DNA of 64,000 nt from an uncultured Bacteroidales bacterium (GCA_944326265.1 CALVDE010000003.1:124001-188000); one strand, 5' to 3'; shown: positions 36,105 through 45,190, counted from the stretch's first letter. Program-made: numbers and translations. Notes: generated by a model not told the origin, from the letters alone.

Positions 36105-38438
36105 ATGAAGTCATTCATCAGATTCATCTCCCGCAACAGCCTCTACACGGTGATAGAGGTGGCGGGCATGGCCATTGCCCTGGCTTTCATCATTTTTATC
36201 GGGACATACGTAACCCAGGAGAGCAGTTACGACACGTTCATCGGCGAGGATATCTACATCGGTTCGGATTCTGAGTTCTTCGGTCTCAGCGGGACGATCA
36301 AGGGGTCGGTCGAGGGGCGCTATCCGGACATTGAGGCCATCTGCCGGCTGATCGGCACCAAGTCCCTCAACGGACTGGATCTGAGCACTTCGATAGGCGA
36401 CGAGACCCTGGTGCAGAATGCCCTGTGTGTGGATTCCAACTTTCTGTCGCTCATCCCCGTACCAATGGTCTCCGGAGACAGAGGCAGTGCGCTTGAGGCC
36501 ACCGGCTCTGTCATCATCTCCCGTTCCTTCGCCGACCAATGGTTCCCCGAAGGCAATGCCGTGGGCAACAGCGTGGACATCACAGCCGGCGGAGAAAAAG
36601 CCAGTCTGCTGGTCACCGGCATATTCGAGGATATGGAGCGGACAGTGCTGCCGGGGTGCGACATGATTTACCGTCTTGACTTACTGGAGAGATACATTCC
36701 GAATCTGACACGCAACGGCAACGGCACGACGGCAACCCTCTACAAGATACGCGAAGGAGCTGACCTCAGCACCATCAGCCGGGAGATTCTGGGAATACTG
36801 AAAGAAAGCGACGCACTCTATATGTCCGGATTGTGCACTGAATACCGCTTAATTCCTTTCAAGGAGGTGCACTACGGATCCGGAGCCAATTACCCCTTCC
36901 CCTTCGAGAACATCGTAAACCGGGACATGCTGCGGCTCTTCACTGCCGCCGGAGTGCTGCTGCTGGTATTTGCCCTGCTCAACTACATCTCGCTGACCAC
37001 AGCCCAGGTGGGATTCAGAGTCAGGGAGATGGCGACCCGCAGGCTGATAGGCTCCTCCCGCGCAGGCATAATCCTCCGCTACATCGGAGAGTCCTTGGCC
37101 GTGACCGCCGTGGCCTTCATTCTCGGATTTATCCTCGCAGAGGCCACCTCTCCTCTCTTCAGCACCCTCATCGGCAAGACCTACAGCCCGCTCGCGTCCC
37201 TGACCTGGGGCACCGCCGCTCTATGGGCCGAAGTCATCGTGCTGCTTTCCGTCCTGGCCGGCATCATCCCCGCCATGATGGTGTCGCGCTACAGGCCGAT
37301 AGACATCGTCCGGGGCGAGTTCTCGAGGGCAAGCAAGATGATACTCGGAAGGATTTTCCTGGTAGTCCAGAATGTCGCCGCCATCGGAGCCGTAGCCATC
37401 TCCATTGCCATGTTCCTGCAGCTGCGCCACATGGTGGAGAAGCCCATGGGCTATACCAGAGACTCCCTTGTAGACGTGACTGTCTCCAATACTCAGAATC
37501 CCGACGACTTCCTCAAAGACCGGCTGAAGTCCCTGCCGTGCGTGGCAGAAGTGGGATGGACACAGGGCTGCCCGGCAGGCGGACGCAGAAGTTCGTGGGG
37601 CATGGAACTCGACGGCAACCGCTACAGCATAGTCATGTTTGACGGAGACACCACCGCGCTGCGCCTGCTGGGAGTGAGAGTCCTCAGCCAGAACGCAGAG
37701 CCTCTGCCCGGCACATTTTACTTTACCCGCAGGACTGCCGCCGCTTTAGGTCTGGATATGAATGCATCCCTGTTCGAATACGACTACGGTGCCGTCTATG
37801 TCTGCGGCATCATCGACGACCTGTGGATGGGCAACGCCAACTCCACCGACAACGACCTGCTGGTATGGGCCGTACTGCCTTCTGAGCCTCAGATGCTCGG
37901 AAATATGACCTCTCTGGTTGTGAAGGTCAACGGAGACCCGGATGATGCTGTCCGCACGATACAGGAATTCTACGCCCGCGAGAAACCGGACCTGAACGTC
38001 ACCGTAGAGACCTACGAGAACATCTACCGCCGCACTTACACCGCCGAGGACCGCAGCCTCAGGATCACCGGTCTCTTTGCCCTGCTCACCATCGTCCTGA
38101 CAGTAATGGCCATGGTCGCAATGAGCACCTACTACGCCCGCCAGAGAGCCAAGAGCACAGCCGTCCGCAAGATTATGGGCTGCTCGCGGACGGAAATCTA
38201 CACCCATACGCTCGCCAGCTTCCTGTCCGCCTCCCTGATTGCCGCAGTGATAGCCATTCCCCTGATTTACACATACACAGGGCGGTGGCTGCAGACCTAT
38301 TCCTACCACATAGGCAACTATTGGTGGATATACCTGCTGGCACTGCTCATCGTGGCTGCAATAGCTGCTCTCGCCATCACCTACAGGGCCGTGCAGCTGA
38401 TGAATACCAATCCTGCCATTGCTTTGAGAAAGGACTGA
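36105..38438 (+). CDS. ABC transporter permease, MacB/FtsX family
   Basis: The 777-residue protein has the double MacB_PCD-FtsX architecture: an N-terminal membrane helix (VIEVAGMAIALAFIIFIGTYV), a large periplasmic domain, a first FtsX block of three helices (about residues 285-420), a second periplasmic domain and a C-terminal FtsX block (about 660-777, ending TNPAIALRKD). Such permeases extrude lipoproteins, peptides or drugs or transmit mechanical force, with a separate ATPase. No ATPase gene lies next to it, so it pairs with a subunit from elsewhere. Confidence 0.88.
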   Translation: MKSFIRFISRNSLYTVIEVAGMAIALAFIIFIGTYVTQESSYDTFIGEDIYIGSDSEFFGLSGTIKGSVEGRYPDIEAICRLIGTKSLNGLDLSTSIGDETLVQNALCVDSNFLSLIPVPMVSGDRGSALEATGSVIISRSFADQWFPEGNAVGNSVDITAGGEKASLLVTGIFEDMERTVLPGCDMIYRLDLLERYIPNLTRNGNGTTATLYKIREGADLSTISREILGILKESDALYMSGLCTEYRLIPFKEVHYGSGANYPFPFENIVNRDMLRLFTAAGVLLLVFALLNYISLTTAQVGFRVREMATRRLIGSSRAGIILRYIGESLAVTAVAFILGFILAEATSPLFSTLIGKTYSPLASLTWGTAALWAEVIVLLSVLAGIIPAMMVSRYRPIDIVRGEFSRASKMILGRIFLVVQNVAAIGAVAISIAMFLQLRHMVEKPMGYTRDSLVDVTVSNTQNPDDFLKDRLKSLPCVAEVGWTQGCPAGGRRSSWGMELDGNRYSIVMFDGDTTALRLLGVRVLSQNAEPLPGTFYFTRRTAAALGLDMNASLFEYDYGAVYVCGIIDDLWMGNANSTDNDLLVWAVLPSEPQMLGNMTSLVVKVNGDPDDAVRTIQEFYAREKPDLNVTVETYENIYRRTYTAEDRSLRITGLFALLTIVLTVMAMVAMSTYYARQRAKSTAVRKIMGCSRTEIYTHTLASFLSASLIAAVIAIPLIYTYTGRWLQTYSYHIGNYWWIYLLALLIVAAIAALAITYRAVQLMNTNPAIALRKD

Positions 38439-38501
38439 AAAAACTAATTACGGCACGATTTTTTCAATGTCATACGGCATTAGTTATTAAACAGTTTTTA
38501 A

Positions 38502-39176
38502 ATGGGTTTAGAAATTCTACTTATCCTCATCATCGCCGTTGCCGGCATGATAGTACAGAGCAGACTGCAGAGAGTATTCGCAAAATATTCAAAAGTGATG
38601 TTCCACGGCGGCCTCACCGGCCGGGAAGTAGCGGAGAAGATGCTGCGCGACCACGGCATCCGTGATGTACAGGTCACCAATGTTCGCGGTCATCTCACAG
38701 ACCACTACAATCCCGCCAACAAGACCCTGAACCTCTCCGACTCGGTTTACAACAGCAACAGCGTGGCGGCAGCGGCAGTAGCGGCCCACGAGTGCGGACA
38801 CGCCGTACAGCACGCGGAGGGCTACGCTTTCCTGAAGATGCGCTCGGCACTCGTGCCCATCGTGCAGTTCTCCTCAATGTTCGCCCAGATAGTGATTATC
38901 CTGGGACTGATTATGATGAATGTCTTTCCTTCCCTCTATTGGATAGGCATCGCGATGTTCTTCATGATTTTCCTCTTCAGTGCCATCACCCTGCCGGTGG
39001 AATACAATGCCTCGTCCCGCGCCCTCGCCTGGCTGGAAAGGTCCAATACGCTTTCTCAAGTCGAGCTGGAGCAGGCAAAGACTACCCTCAGCTGGGCAGC
39101 CCGCACATATCTCGTCGCCGCCCTCAGTGCCCTGGCCTCCCTCATCTACTATCTGGGATTCCGCAGCAACGACTAG
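38502..39176 (+). CDS. Membrane zinc metallopeptidase, YugP family
   Basis: The 224-residue protein has the zinc motif HECGHAVQH (about residue 92), an N-terminal membrane helix (LEILLILIIAVAGMIV) and three more helices after the active site (IVIILGLIMMNVFPSLYWIG, MFFMIFLFSAITL, TYLVAALSALASLIYYLGF). This fits the neutral zinc metallopeptidase family of unknown substrate (YugP of Bacillus). A strong terminator follows. Confidence 0.9.
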   Translation: MGLEILLILIIAVAGMIVQSRLQRVFAKYSKVMFHGGLTGREVAEKMLRDHGIRDVQVTNVRGHLTDHYNPANKTLNLSDSVYNSNSVAAAAVAAHECGHAVQHAEGYAFLKMRSALVPIVQFSSMFAQIVIILGLIMMNVFPSLYWIGIAMFFMIFLFSAITLPVEYNASSRALAWLERSNTLSQVELEQAKTTLSWAARTYLVAALSALASLIYYLGFRSND

Positions 39177-39228
39177 ATTTTGCCAAAAGCGTAAAAAAGT
39201 TTTGACCACTTTCGTAAAAACTTGATAC

Positions 39229-39257
39229 AAGGCGGCTTCGGCTGCCTTTATTTTTTG
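39229..39257 (+). terminator. Intrinsic terminator after the YugP-like gene
   Basis: AAGGCGGC-TTCG-GCTGCCTT forms an 8-bp stem with one wobble pair and a stable UUCG loop, followed by a T-rich run. Confidence 0.85.
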
Positions 39258-39265
39258 TAGCTTTG
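39258..39265 (+). promoter_or_regulatory. -7 box TAGCTTTG for the PIN toxin-antitoxin pair
   Basis: A TAnnTTTG match directly after the terminator and about 25-30 bp before the antitoxin start. Confidence 0.55.
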
Positions 39266-39295
39266 CTTCATGTTTAATCTTTTAATATGTGGGTT

Positions 39296-39469
39296 ATGGA
39301 AAATGTGAATGAACAAAAGAGCGAACAGACTAAGGTGCCACAGACAGTACGGAGCGAACCGGACAACACCAATGCCGGAAAGAAAAGGAAGGTCAGCAGG
39401 ACCTGGGAGGCCGCCATGCGGTATAAAGGCAGCGTGATAGTTCTTGACCCTACACTGTATGAGCGATGA
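39296..39469 (+). CDS. Putative antitoxin of the PIN pair, 57 residues
   Basis: A small hydrophilic protein, starting MENVNEQKSEQTKVPQT, with a basic middle (GKKRKVSRTWEAAMRYKGS) and ending IVLDPTLYER. The order small-protein then PIN domain, with the stop overlapping the toxin ATG (ATGA at 39466), is the standard layout of a type II toxin-antitoxin operon. An in-frame ATG at 39287 is another possible start. The antitoxin family was not recognised. Confidence 0.7.
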   Translation: MENVNEQKSEQTKVPQTVRSEPDNTNAGKKRKVSRTWEAAMRYKGSVIVLDPTLYER

Positions 39470-39888
39470 GATACTTGATTGACACAAACATCATCGTTTA
39501 TATCATCAGCGACCCTGATTCTCTGGACAATGACGTAAAAGCGATAATAGCAGACCCCGACAACATACTTTATACAAGTGCCGAATCTGCAAAGGAGCTG
39601 GTCATCGCATACAGAAACAAAGGCTTACTGACAAAACGATGGAAAAGGGCCGAAGACATGCTGCATTCGATTGAGAAGGAGTACTGCATATACATCCGAC
39701 CTCTCAACCGCGAGCACATCTACACATACGCCGGACTCCGTCTCAACACACAGCAGGACCACAAGGACCCTTCCGACCACGTCATCATCTCCCACGCCAT
39801 CACCGAGCATCTGCCGCTGATCTCCAGCGACACCCGCTTCGGATACTACCGCCCCCAAGGCCTCGACTTCATCTATAACCGGCGGTAG
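39466..39888 (+). CDS. PIN-domain ribonuclease, VapC-type toxin
   Basis: The 140-residue protein has the PIN acidic residues: Asp in MRYLIDTNIIVYII (residue 6), Glu in SAESAKELVIAY, Asp in DPSDHVIISHAI and the final Asp in LISSDTRFGYY. VapC-type toxins cleave tRNA or rRNA and are held in check by the partner. It is coupled to the small gene before it. It ends 6 bp before the convergent UvrA2-like gene. Confidence 0.88.
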   Translation: MRYLIDTNIIVYIISDPDSLDNDVKAIIADPDNILYTSAESAKELVIAYRNKGLLTKRWKRAEDMLHSIEKEYCIYIRPLNREHIYTYAGLRLNTQQDHKDPSDHVIISHAITEHLPLISSDTRFGYYRPQGLDFIYNRR

Positions 39889-39894
39889 CTGCTG

Positions 39895-42162
39895 CTACAG
39901 ATACTGCTTGGTGATGGAGCGTGGAGCGGAAAGGACACCGGAAGGGATGCCGGAGTAGAGGAGCTCGCCGCCTGAGCCGCCGCCGTAGGGGCCGAGCTCG
40001 ATGAGCCAGTCGGCGGACTTGATGAGGTCGGTGTTGTGCTCGACGAGGATGACGGTGTTGCCGGCCGAGACCATCGAGCGGAACAGGCGGCCGATATGCT
40101 CCACATCCTTGAAATGCAGACCGTCCGTGGGCTCGTCGAGGATGAATATCCTGCGGCTCTGACCGAGGCGGGAGGCGAGTTTCATGCGCTGGAGCTCTCC
40201 GCCGGAGAGAGTAGACAGAGCCTGATTCAGATGCAGATAGACCAGTCCGACATCCATCAGCGGCCGCAGCTTCTCCTCTATCACCGTACCGGCGAAATAG
40301 CTGGAGGCCACCCTGACAGTCATGTCCATAACCTGAGCGATATTGTACTCCCCGCTGATCTTATATTGCAGGGCTTCGGGCGAATAGCGCAGACCTCCGC
40401 AGGCCTCGCAGACCGTCTCCACCGAATCCATGAAAGCCATCTCGGAGACGATTACCCCCTTGCCGCCACAGACCGGACAGCCGCCCTTAGAGTTGAAGGC
40501 GAACCAGTCCGCGCTGACCTTATTTTCCTTGGCGAAAATCTTCCGGATGTCGTCGGCCACGCCCATATAGGTAGCCGGTGTGGAGCGCAGGGACGCTCCG
40601 ATATTTTTCTGACTGATGTATTCGATGTCCTCCTGCATCGGATATGCGTCCATCAGGCACTGGATCAGCGAGCTCTTGCCCGAGCCGGCCACTCCTGCCA
40701 CGACAGTCAGCACCCCGAGGGGGAAATCCACCGAAATGTGCTTGAGGTTGTGCAATGAGGCATTCTCCACCTTGAAGAAAGACTTGGGCTGCAGCGGAGC
40801 CGGATTGAAATCCGAACTCATCTCCAGCATACGGCCGGTGTCGGTGCCGCTCTTCAGCAGACCTTCCAGCGGACCCTCGTACATTATCCGGCCGCCTTCC
40901 ATCCCGGCACCGGGACCCATGTCCACGATGTGGTCCGCGATACGGATCATCTCCTTGTGGTGCTCGACGAGCAGGACCGTGTTGCCGTGGTCACGGAGCT
41001 TGCGGACCGAGTTCTTGAGCAGGGCGATATCGTGGTTGTGCAGGCCCACACTGGGCTCATCGAGGATGTAGAGCAGGTCGGAGAGGGACGAGTTGATGTA
41101 CTTGGCTATCTTGCATCTCTGGGCCTCGCCTCCGGAAAGCGTACCCACCGAACGGTCTAAGGTCAGGTATCCTAAGCCTATCTCCTCCAGGGCTTCGAGC
41201 CGGCGGAGCACAGCCTGCCTTATATCCTGGGCCAGCGGACTTTCGAGCATGCCGCCAGGCTGAGGCTCAGCCAGCCACTGACGCAGTTCCGACACCGACA
41301 TGGCCGTCACTTCCGCGATGTTCTTCCCGTCTATGCGGCAGGTGAGCACCTTGGGGTTAAGCCGGGTACCGCCGCAGTCGGGGCAGATACCGGTACGGAG
41401 CATGGGGTCCAGGACCTTACGGTGCAGCAGGCCTTCCTCTGAGTTGATGATGCTGCGGTACATGCGGGGTACCAGGCCCTCGTATTTGGCGGTCCTGGGC
41501 CAGTTCGACGGAGGATTCTTGAGGCGAATCTGGGGCGAATACAGGAAGAGGTCCAGCTCCTCGGGGGTATAGTCGCGGATCTTCTTGTCGAGGTCGAACA
41601 GGCCGCTGTGGGCGTATCGGATCCATCTCCAGCCGCCTTTGTGGAATGCGATGTAGTGAATCGTATCCTCGTCATTGAGGCTCTTGTCGAAGTCCACCAG
41701 CTTATGGATATCCAGCTCGCGTATCTCTCCTAAGCCGGAGCAACGGGGGCAGCTGCCCTGCGGATGATTGAAGGAAAATGTGTCGGAATATCCTACGAAG
41801 GGCTGGCCGACGCGGGAGAAGAGGAGCCGCAGCAACGGATGGATGTCCGTGTAGGTGGCTACGGTAGAGCGGGAGTTGGAGGCCGGCTTCTTCTGGTCAA
41901 TGACTATCGCCACGGGCAGGTTCTCCACGCTGCCGACATGCGGGCGGCCGTACTTCGGAAGGTACTGCTGCACGAACGACGGGAAGGTGTCGTTGAGCTC
42001 ACGGCGCGACTTGGCCGCCACCGTATCCAGCACCAGCGATGACTTGCCTGAGCCGGACACTCCGGTGAACACCGTTATCTGATACTTCGGGATGCGCAGC
42101 GAGACGTGCTGCAGATTGTTCTCGCACGCATCGTTAATCGTTATGTATTCTCTGTCTGTCAT
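39895..42162 (-). CDS. UvrA2-like ABC ATPase (short excinuclease subunit A paralogue)
   Basis: The 755-residue protein has two UvrA-type ABC modules: Walker A GVSGSGKSSL (about residue 34) and GVAGSGKSSL (about residue 493), signature LSGGEAQRCK and LSGGELQRMK, and D-loop ILDEPSVGLH and ILDEPTDGLH. Zinc-binding CxxC pairs remain (CPRCSGLG, CPDCGGTRL, CPVCGGKG, CEACGG). Normal UvrA is about 940 residues; this one lacks the UvrB-binding and insertion regions, like the UvrA2/DrrC class linked to drug or DNA-damage tolerance. It probably does not replace the main UvrA. A structured repeat lies 26 bp upstream of its ATG. Confidence 0.9.
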   Translation of the reverse strand: MTDREYITINDACENNLQHVSLRIPKYQITVFTGVSGSGKSSLVLDTVAAKSRRELNDTFPSFVQQYLPKYGRPHVGSVENLPVAIVIDQKKPASNSRSTVATYTDIHPLLRLLFSRVGQPFVGYSDTFSFNHPQGSCPRCSGLGEIRELDIHKLVDFDKSLNDEDTIHYIAFHKGGWRWIRYAHSGLFDLDKKIRDYTPEELDLFLYSPQIRLKNPPSNWPRTAKYEGLVPRMYRSIINSEEGLLHRKVLDPMLRTGICPDCGGTRLNPKVLTCRIDGKNIAEVTAMSVSELRQWLAEPQPGGMLESPLAQDIRQAVLRRLEALEEIGLGYLTLDRSVGTLSGGEAQRCKIAKYINSSLSDLLYILDEPSVGLHNHDIALLKNSVRKLRDHGNTVLLVEHHKEMIRIADHIVDMGPGAGMEGGRIMYEGPLEGLLKSGTDTGRMLEMSSDFNPAPLQPKSFFKVENASLHNLKHISVDFPLGVLTVVAGVAGSGKSSLIQCLMDAYPMQEDIEYISQKNIGASLRSTPATYMGVADDIRKIFAKENKVSADWFAFNSKGGCPVCGGKGVIVSEMAFMDSVETVCEACGGLRYSPEALQYKISGEYNIAQVMDMTVRVASSYFAGTVIEEKLRPLMDVGLVYLHLNQALSTLSGGELQRMKLASRLGQSRRIFILDEPTDGLHFKDVEHIGRLFRSMVSAGNTVILVEHNTDLIKSADWLIELGPYGGGSGGELLYSGIPSGVLSAPRSITKQYL

Positions 42163-42188
42163 AATTCGTAAATCTATTCACCTAAACC

Positions 42189-42318
42189 GCCCTCAGGGAG
42201 TGCTGCCTCCCGGAGGCGTAGCCGCCCGTGGCTCCGTGAACGGGAGGGGCCCGCGCCGACAGGCGTGGGAGGGATAGCGCGAAGCGCGTACCTCCGGGAG
42301 GCAGCACTCCCTGAGGGC
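42189..42318 (-). repeat. Structured inverted-repeat element, copy 2 (near-complete)
   Basis: The arms starting CCCTCAGGGAGTGCTGCCTC (42190-42216) and their complement (42291-42317) pair perfectly over 27 bp, plus one more pair outside. Inside are three hairpins on the minus strand: GCGC-TTC-GCGC, CCCACGCC-TGTC-GGCGCGGG and CCCGT-...-ACGGG. The core (42219-42276) aligns with copy 1 read on its minus strand, while the arms differ completely. It lies between the LOG gene and the UvrA2-like gene, ending 26 bp before the latter's ATG. Confidence 0.85.
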
Positions 42319-42326
42319 TCGAGCAA

Positions 42327-42896
42327 TTATTCGCCGGCCAGCACTTTTTCGACTATCTCATCGACGGTGGAGCAGAAGCACGGTATGGCCGCATCGGCAG
42401 CGGACATGAAGCCACGGGAAGCCATCATCTCGAAAAGCCCGTGCAAGCAGTCGTAATAACCGTCGGTATTGAGGATGAATACCGGCTTGGCGTGCTCCAT
42501 GAGCTGATGCCCCAGCAACCAGCAGAAAAGCTCGTGCATAGTGCCGTAGCTGCCGGGCAGTACGATACAGGCCTGACTGAGCTCCGTCATCTTAGCCACA
42601 CGGGACGCCAGGTCCGGAGTCTCAATCATCTCCGCGAGCCCCTGTGCCCGTACCTCTATCCGGCGGTCCTGCGACTCCTTCTTGCCCTTGAAATTCTTGG
42701 GAAACACACCGGTCACCCGACCGCCTGCCTGAATCGCCGCCGAGGCCATTGTCCACATCGTGCCTACCGAAGCCCCTCCGTAGACTATCTCCACACCGGC
42801 CTGAGCCAGACGCCGTCCGAGCTCGGCCGCATTGTCCGCATACACCGGCGAATTTCCGGCCGCCGAACCGAGGTATATTGTAACCTTATGTATCAT
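42327..42896 (-). CDS. LOG family protein (TIGR00730), cytokinin riboside 5'-monophosphate phosphoribohydrolase-like
   Basis: The 189-residue protein has the Rossmann start (KVTIYLGSAAGNSPVYADNA), IVYGGASVGTMWTMA and the LOG motif PGSYGTMHELF, in which Ser replaces the usual second Gly of PGGxGTxxE. LOG enzymes split purine nucleoside monophosphates into base and ribose phosphate. It is followed on the same strand by the structured repeat and the UvrA2-like gene, and starts 12 bp after mnmA. Confidence 0.88.
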   Translation of the reverse strand: MIHKVTIYLGSAAGNSPVYADNAAELGRRLAQAGVEIVYGGASVGTMWTMASAAIQAGGRVTGVFPKNFKGKKESQDRRIEVRAQGLAEMIETPDLASRVAKMTELSQACIVLPGSYGTMHELFCWLLGHQLMEHAKPVFILNTDGYYDCLHGLFEMMASRGFMSAADAAIPCFCSTVDEIVEKVLAGE

Positions 42897-42908
42897 ATCT
42901 TATAATAA

Positions 42909-44231
42909 CTATTCTGAAATAACTCCGCTGCCGAGCATCTCCAGGTCCAGGGGAGCGTACCACACCGCAAACTGCCCGGGAGTTATGCCCCTCTGCGGCT
43001 GGTCGAAAACGATGTACATCCCGTCATCCAGGCAATGCAGGGCAGCCTGCTGCAGGGGCTGGCGGTAACGGACGCGGACCAGGTAGCGGCGCACCTCCCC
43101 TGGAGCCATCCGGAGGTCAGGGCGGATCCAGTGAACCTCGTCGGCATTGATCTTCAGTGCCTTCCGCATAAGGCCCGGATGCTCGTGTCCCTCCCCCACG
43201 TAGATGGTATTGGTAGCGATGGATGTGTCGAGGATAAATATCGGTTCGCGGTGCCCCCCGATGTTCAGGCCCTTGCGCTGGCCGATGGTGTAGTACTGGG
43301 CGCCGATGTGGGTGCCTATCTTCCTGCCGTCGCTCTCCCGGTAGTGGTAGGCGCGGGCCAAGGCCCTGAGCTCGGCCGGAGTAAATGTATCGACAACAGC
43401 CGCAAAAGCAGAGTCTGAATCACCTGAGGCATCAGAATCACAGGACAGTCCTGAAACTGCCGCCGTTGGAGCCGCAGACACCCCGTACCCGGGATACTCC
43501 GCCGTGATATTGTCATAGAAATCCCGGAAAATCTCCACCACATTGCCCTCCCTCGACGCGAGCTTCTGCTGCAGGAACACCGGCAGATCGACCTTCCCCA
43601 CGAAGCAGATGCCCTGCGAGTCCTTCTTCTCCGCGCTGGGCAGACCGGCCTCGCGGGCCAGGCGACGGACCTCCGGCTTGACGATGTCGCCTATCGGGAA
43701 GAGGGCGGCGGAGAGCTGTTCCTGGGTCAGCTGGCAGAGGAAGTAGCTCTGGTCCTTGTTGCCGTCGGCTCCGGCCAGGATGCGGTAGACAGGCTGTCCG
43801 TCCGGGCCGGCCGTCACGTCCTTGCGGCAGTAGTGCCCGGTGGCCACATAGTCGGCCCCGAGGTCGCGGGCGGCTTTCAGGAAGGCGTCGAACTTGATCT
43901 CGCTGTTGCAGAGCACGTCCGGATTGGGGGTCCGGCCCTTGGAATATTCCGAGAACATGTAGTCCACCACCCTGTGCCGGTAGGTGTCCGACAGGTCGAT
44001 GAACTCGAAGGGTATGCCTATCTTCCGGGCCACCATCTCGGCCACCTTGCGGTCCTCCTCCCACTCGCATTCTCCGTGAAGCGTGCCGGTGACATCGTGC
44101 CAGTTCTGCATGAAGAGGGCAAACACGTCGTATCCGGCCCGGGCCAGCAGCAGGGCGGCCACCGAAGAGTCCACTCCGCCGGAGAGTCCCACGGCTATTT
44201 TCTTCCCTTTCAGATTCCCGTTTATTTCCAT
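42909..44231 (-). CDS. mnmA: tRNA-specific 2-thiouridylase MnmA
   Basis: A 440-residue PP-loop enzyme that thiolates U34 of tRNA-Lys, -Glu and -Gln. The PP-loop GLSGGVDSSVAALLL, the catalytic Cys in NPDVLCNSEIKF and the second Cys in DSQGICFVGK are visible, followed by the C-terminal beta domains (GQRKGLNIGGH). It is longer than the usual 360-390 residues, in part because of a Ser/Asp/Ala-rich insertion around residues 265-295 (GLSCDSDASGDSDSAFAAV). It has a TACATTTG promoter box divergent from the SRP RNA promoter. Confidence 0.93.
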   Translation of the reverse strand: MEINGNLKGKKIAVGLSGGVDSSVAALLLARAGYDVFALFMQNWHDVTGTLHGECEWEEDRKVAEMVARKIGIPFEFIDLSDTYRHRVVDYMFSEYSKGRTPNPDVLCNSEIKFDAFLKAARDLGADYVATGHYCRKDVTAGPDGQPVYRILAGADGNKDQSYFLCQLTQEQLSAALFPIGDIVKPEVRRLAREAGLPSAEKKDSQGICFVGKVDLPVFLQQKLASREGNVVEIFRDFYDNITAEYPGYGVSAAPTAAVSGLSCDSDASGDSDSAFAAVVDTFTPAELRALARAYHYRESDGRKIGTHIGAQYYTIGQRKGLNIGGHREPIFILDTSIATNTIYVGEGHEHPGLMRKALKINADEVHWIRPDLRMAPGEVRRYLVRVRYRQPLQQAALHCLDDGMYIVFDQPQRGITPGQFAVWYAPLDLEMLGSGVISE

Positions 44232-44260
44232 TTCTGAGACATATTTTCAAAATTTCTGTG

Positions 44261-44268
44261 CAAATGTA
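44261..44268 (-). promoter_or_regulatory. -7 box TACATTTG for mnmA
   Basis: A TAnnTTTG match on the minus strand 30 bp before the mnmA ATG, divergent from the SRP RNA promoter box 20 bp away. Confidence 0.6.
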
Positions 44269-44288
44269 GAAAATTTGGCGAAAATGTA

Positions 44289-44296
44289 TATCTTTG
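44289..44296 (+). promoter_or_regulatory. -7 box TATCTTTG for SRP RNA
   Basis: A TAnnTTTG match whose expected start, near 44302, coincides with the 5' end of the SRP RNA stem. Confidence 0.7.
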
Positions 44297-44300
44297 CACT

Positions 44301-44405
44301 CGGGTAAGTCTTACACGACCAGCTCCCATCCAACCTCCCCAGGGCCGGAAGGCAGCAAGGACACGATGGTCGTAGCGGTGCGATGTAATCAGCTTACCCT
44401 TTTTT
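44301..44405 (+). ncRNA. ffs: Signal recognition particle RNA (4.5S type)
   Basis: The ends pair as GGGTAAG (44302-44308) with CTTACCC (44393-44399), followed by a T tract. The apical domain carries the conserved SRP signature CCAGGGCCGGAAGGCAGCAAGG-like segment (GGCCGGAAGGCAGCAAGG at 44343-44360), which binds Ffh. The length of about 100 nt matches the small bacterial SRP RNA. Confidence 0.95.
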
Positions 44406-44428
44406 AGTTTTAAACACACCAGTCCGTT

Positions 44429-45190
44429 ATGAGAAACATCTCCCTTTCCTTCCTTCTCGCCGCAGCCTGCATCTGCTGCATCCAGTCATGTAAAAATGGT
44501 ATCAGCACCGGCACCCTGAGCACATCCGCCACCTATCCCCTGTCGGACAGTACGGACGCTGAGCTGGAGCTGAAGATCGATGTGGAATACATCATTTCAG
44601 GTCCCGGAGCAGCCGTCAGGAACATCAACAGCGCCATCATCCTCGGCCTGTTCGGAGAAAAGTACGGGGAGATGGACATCCAGGAGGCGGTAAGCGCCTA
44701 CTCTGCCGCGGTTTCCGCTGAATACCGGGAGGCGAACCGGCCTCTGCTGGAGGACAGCCTCTTCTCTTCCCCCGCTGCCATGCTGAACTGGTCTGACTGG
44801 ACCCAGGGAGCAGTAAGCGGCACGCACGGAAACATACTCTCCTACACAGTGACAAAATACACCTACACCGGAGGCGCACACGGAATGACATCCGAGACCA
44901 CGCTGAATTTCGACACCGACAACGGCTCACTGATAGGCGAGACAGAGCTTTTCCAGGACGGATACGAGGAACGGCTCTCCTCCCTGCTCAGCCTGCATCT
45001 GCCCGAGGCCCTGCAGGAACCCGGCGACACAGCGATGCTGTTTACCAGGGACATCCGTCCCAACGGCAATTTCAGGGTCTCCGAAACTGGCCTCACCTAC
45101 ATCTACAACCAGTACGAGATAGGTCCATACGTCCTCGGAGCAGTGGAAGTCACTGTTCCCTGGGAAGAACTGAAGGACCTGCTGCGGTAA
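44429..45190 (+). CDS. DUF3298 (RsiV-like) lipoprotein
   Basis: The 253-residue protein has a lipoprotein signal (LLAAACICCIQSC) and the DUF4163/DUF3298 pair: a N-terminal segment ending VSAEYREANRPLL and the DUF3298 motif YTYTGGAHGMTSETTLNFD with YIYNQYEIGPYVLG near the end. Relatives include RsiV and PdaC C-terminal domains, which can bind lysozyme or cell-wall material; here the role is unknown. It follows the SRP RNA by 23 bp. Confidence 0.88.
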   Translation: MRNISLSFLLAAACICCIQSCKNGISTGTLSTSATYPLSDSTDAELELKIDVEYIISGPGAAVRNINSAIILGLFGEKYGEMDIQEAVSAYSAAVSAEYREANRPLLEDSLFSSPAAMLNWSDWTQGAVSGTHGNILSYTVTKYTYTGGAHGMTSETTLNFDTDNGSLIGETELFQDGYEERLSSLLSLHLPEALQEPGDTAMLFTRDIRPNGNFRVSETGLTYIYNQYEIGPYVLGAVEVTVPWEELKDLLR

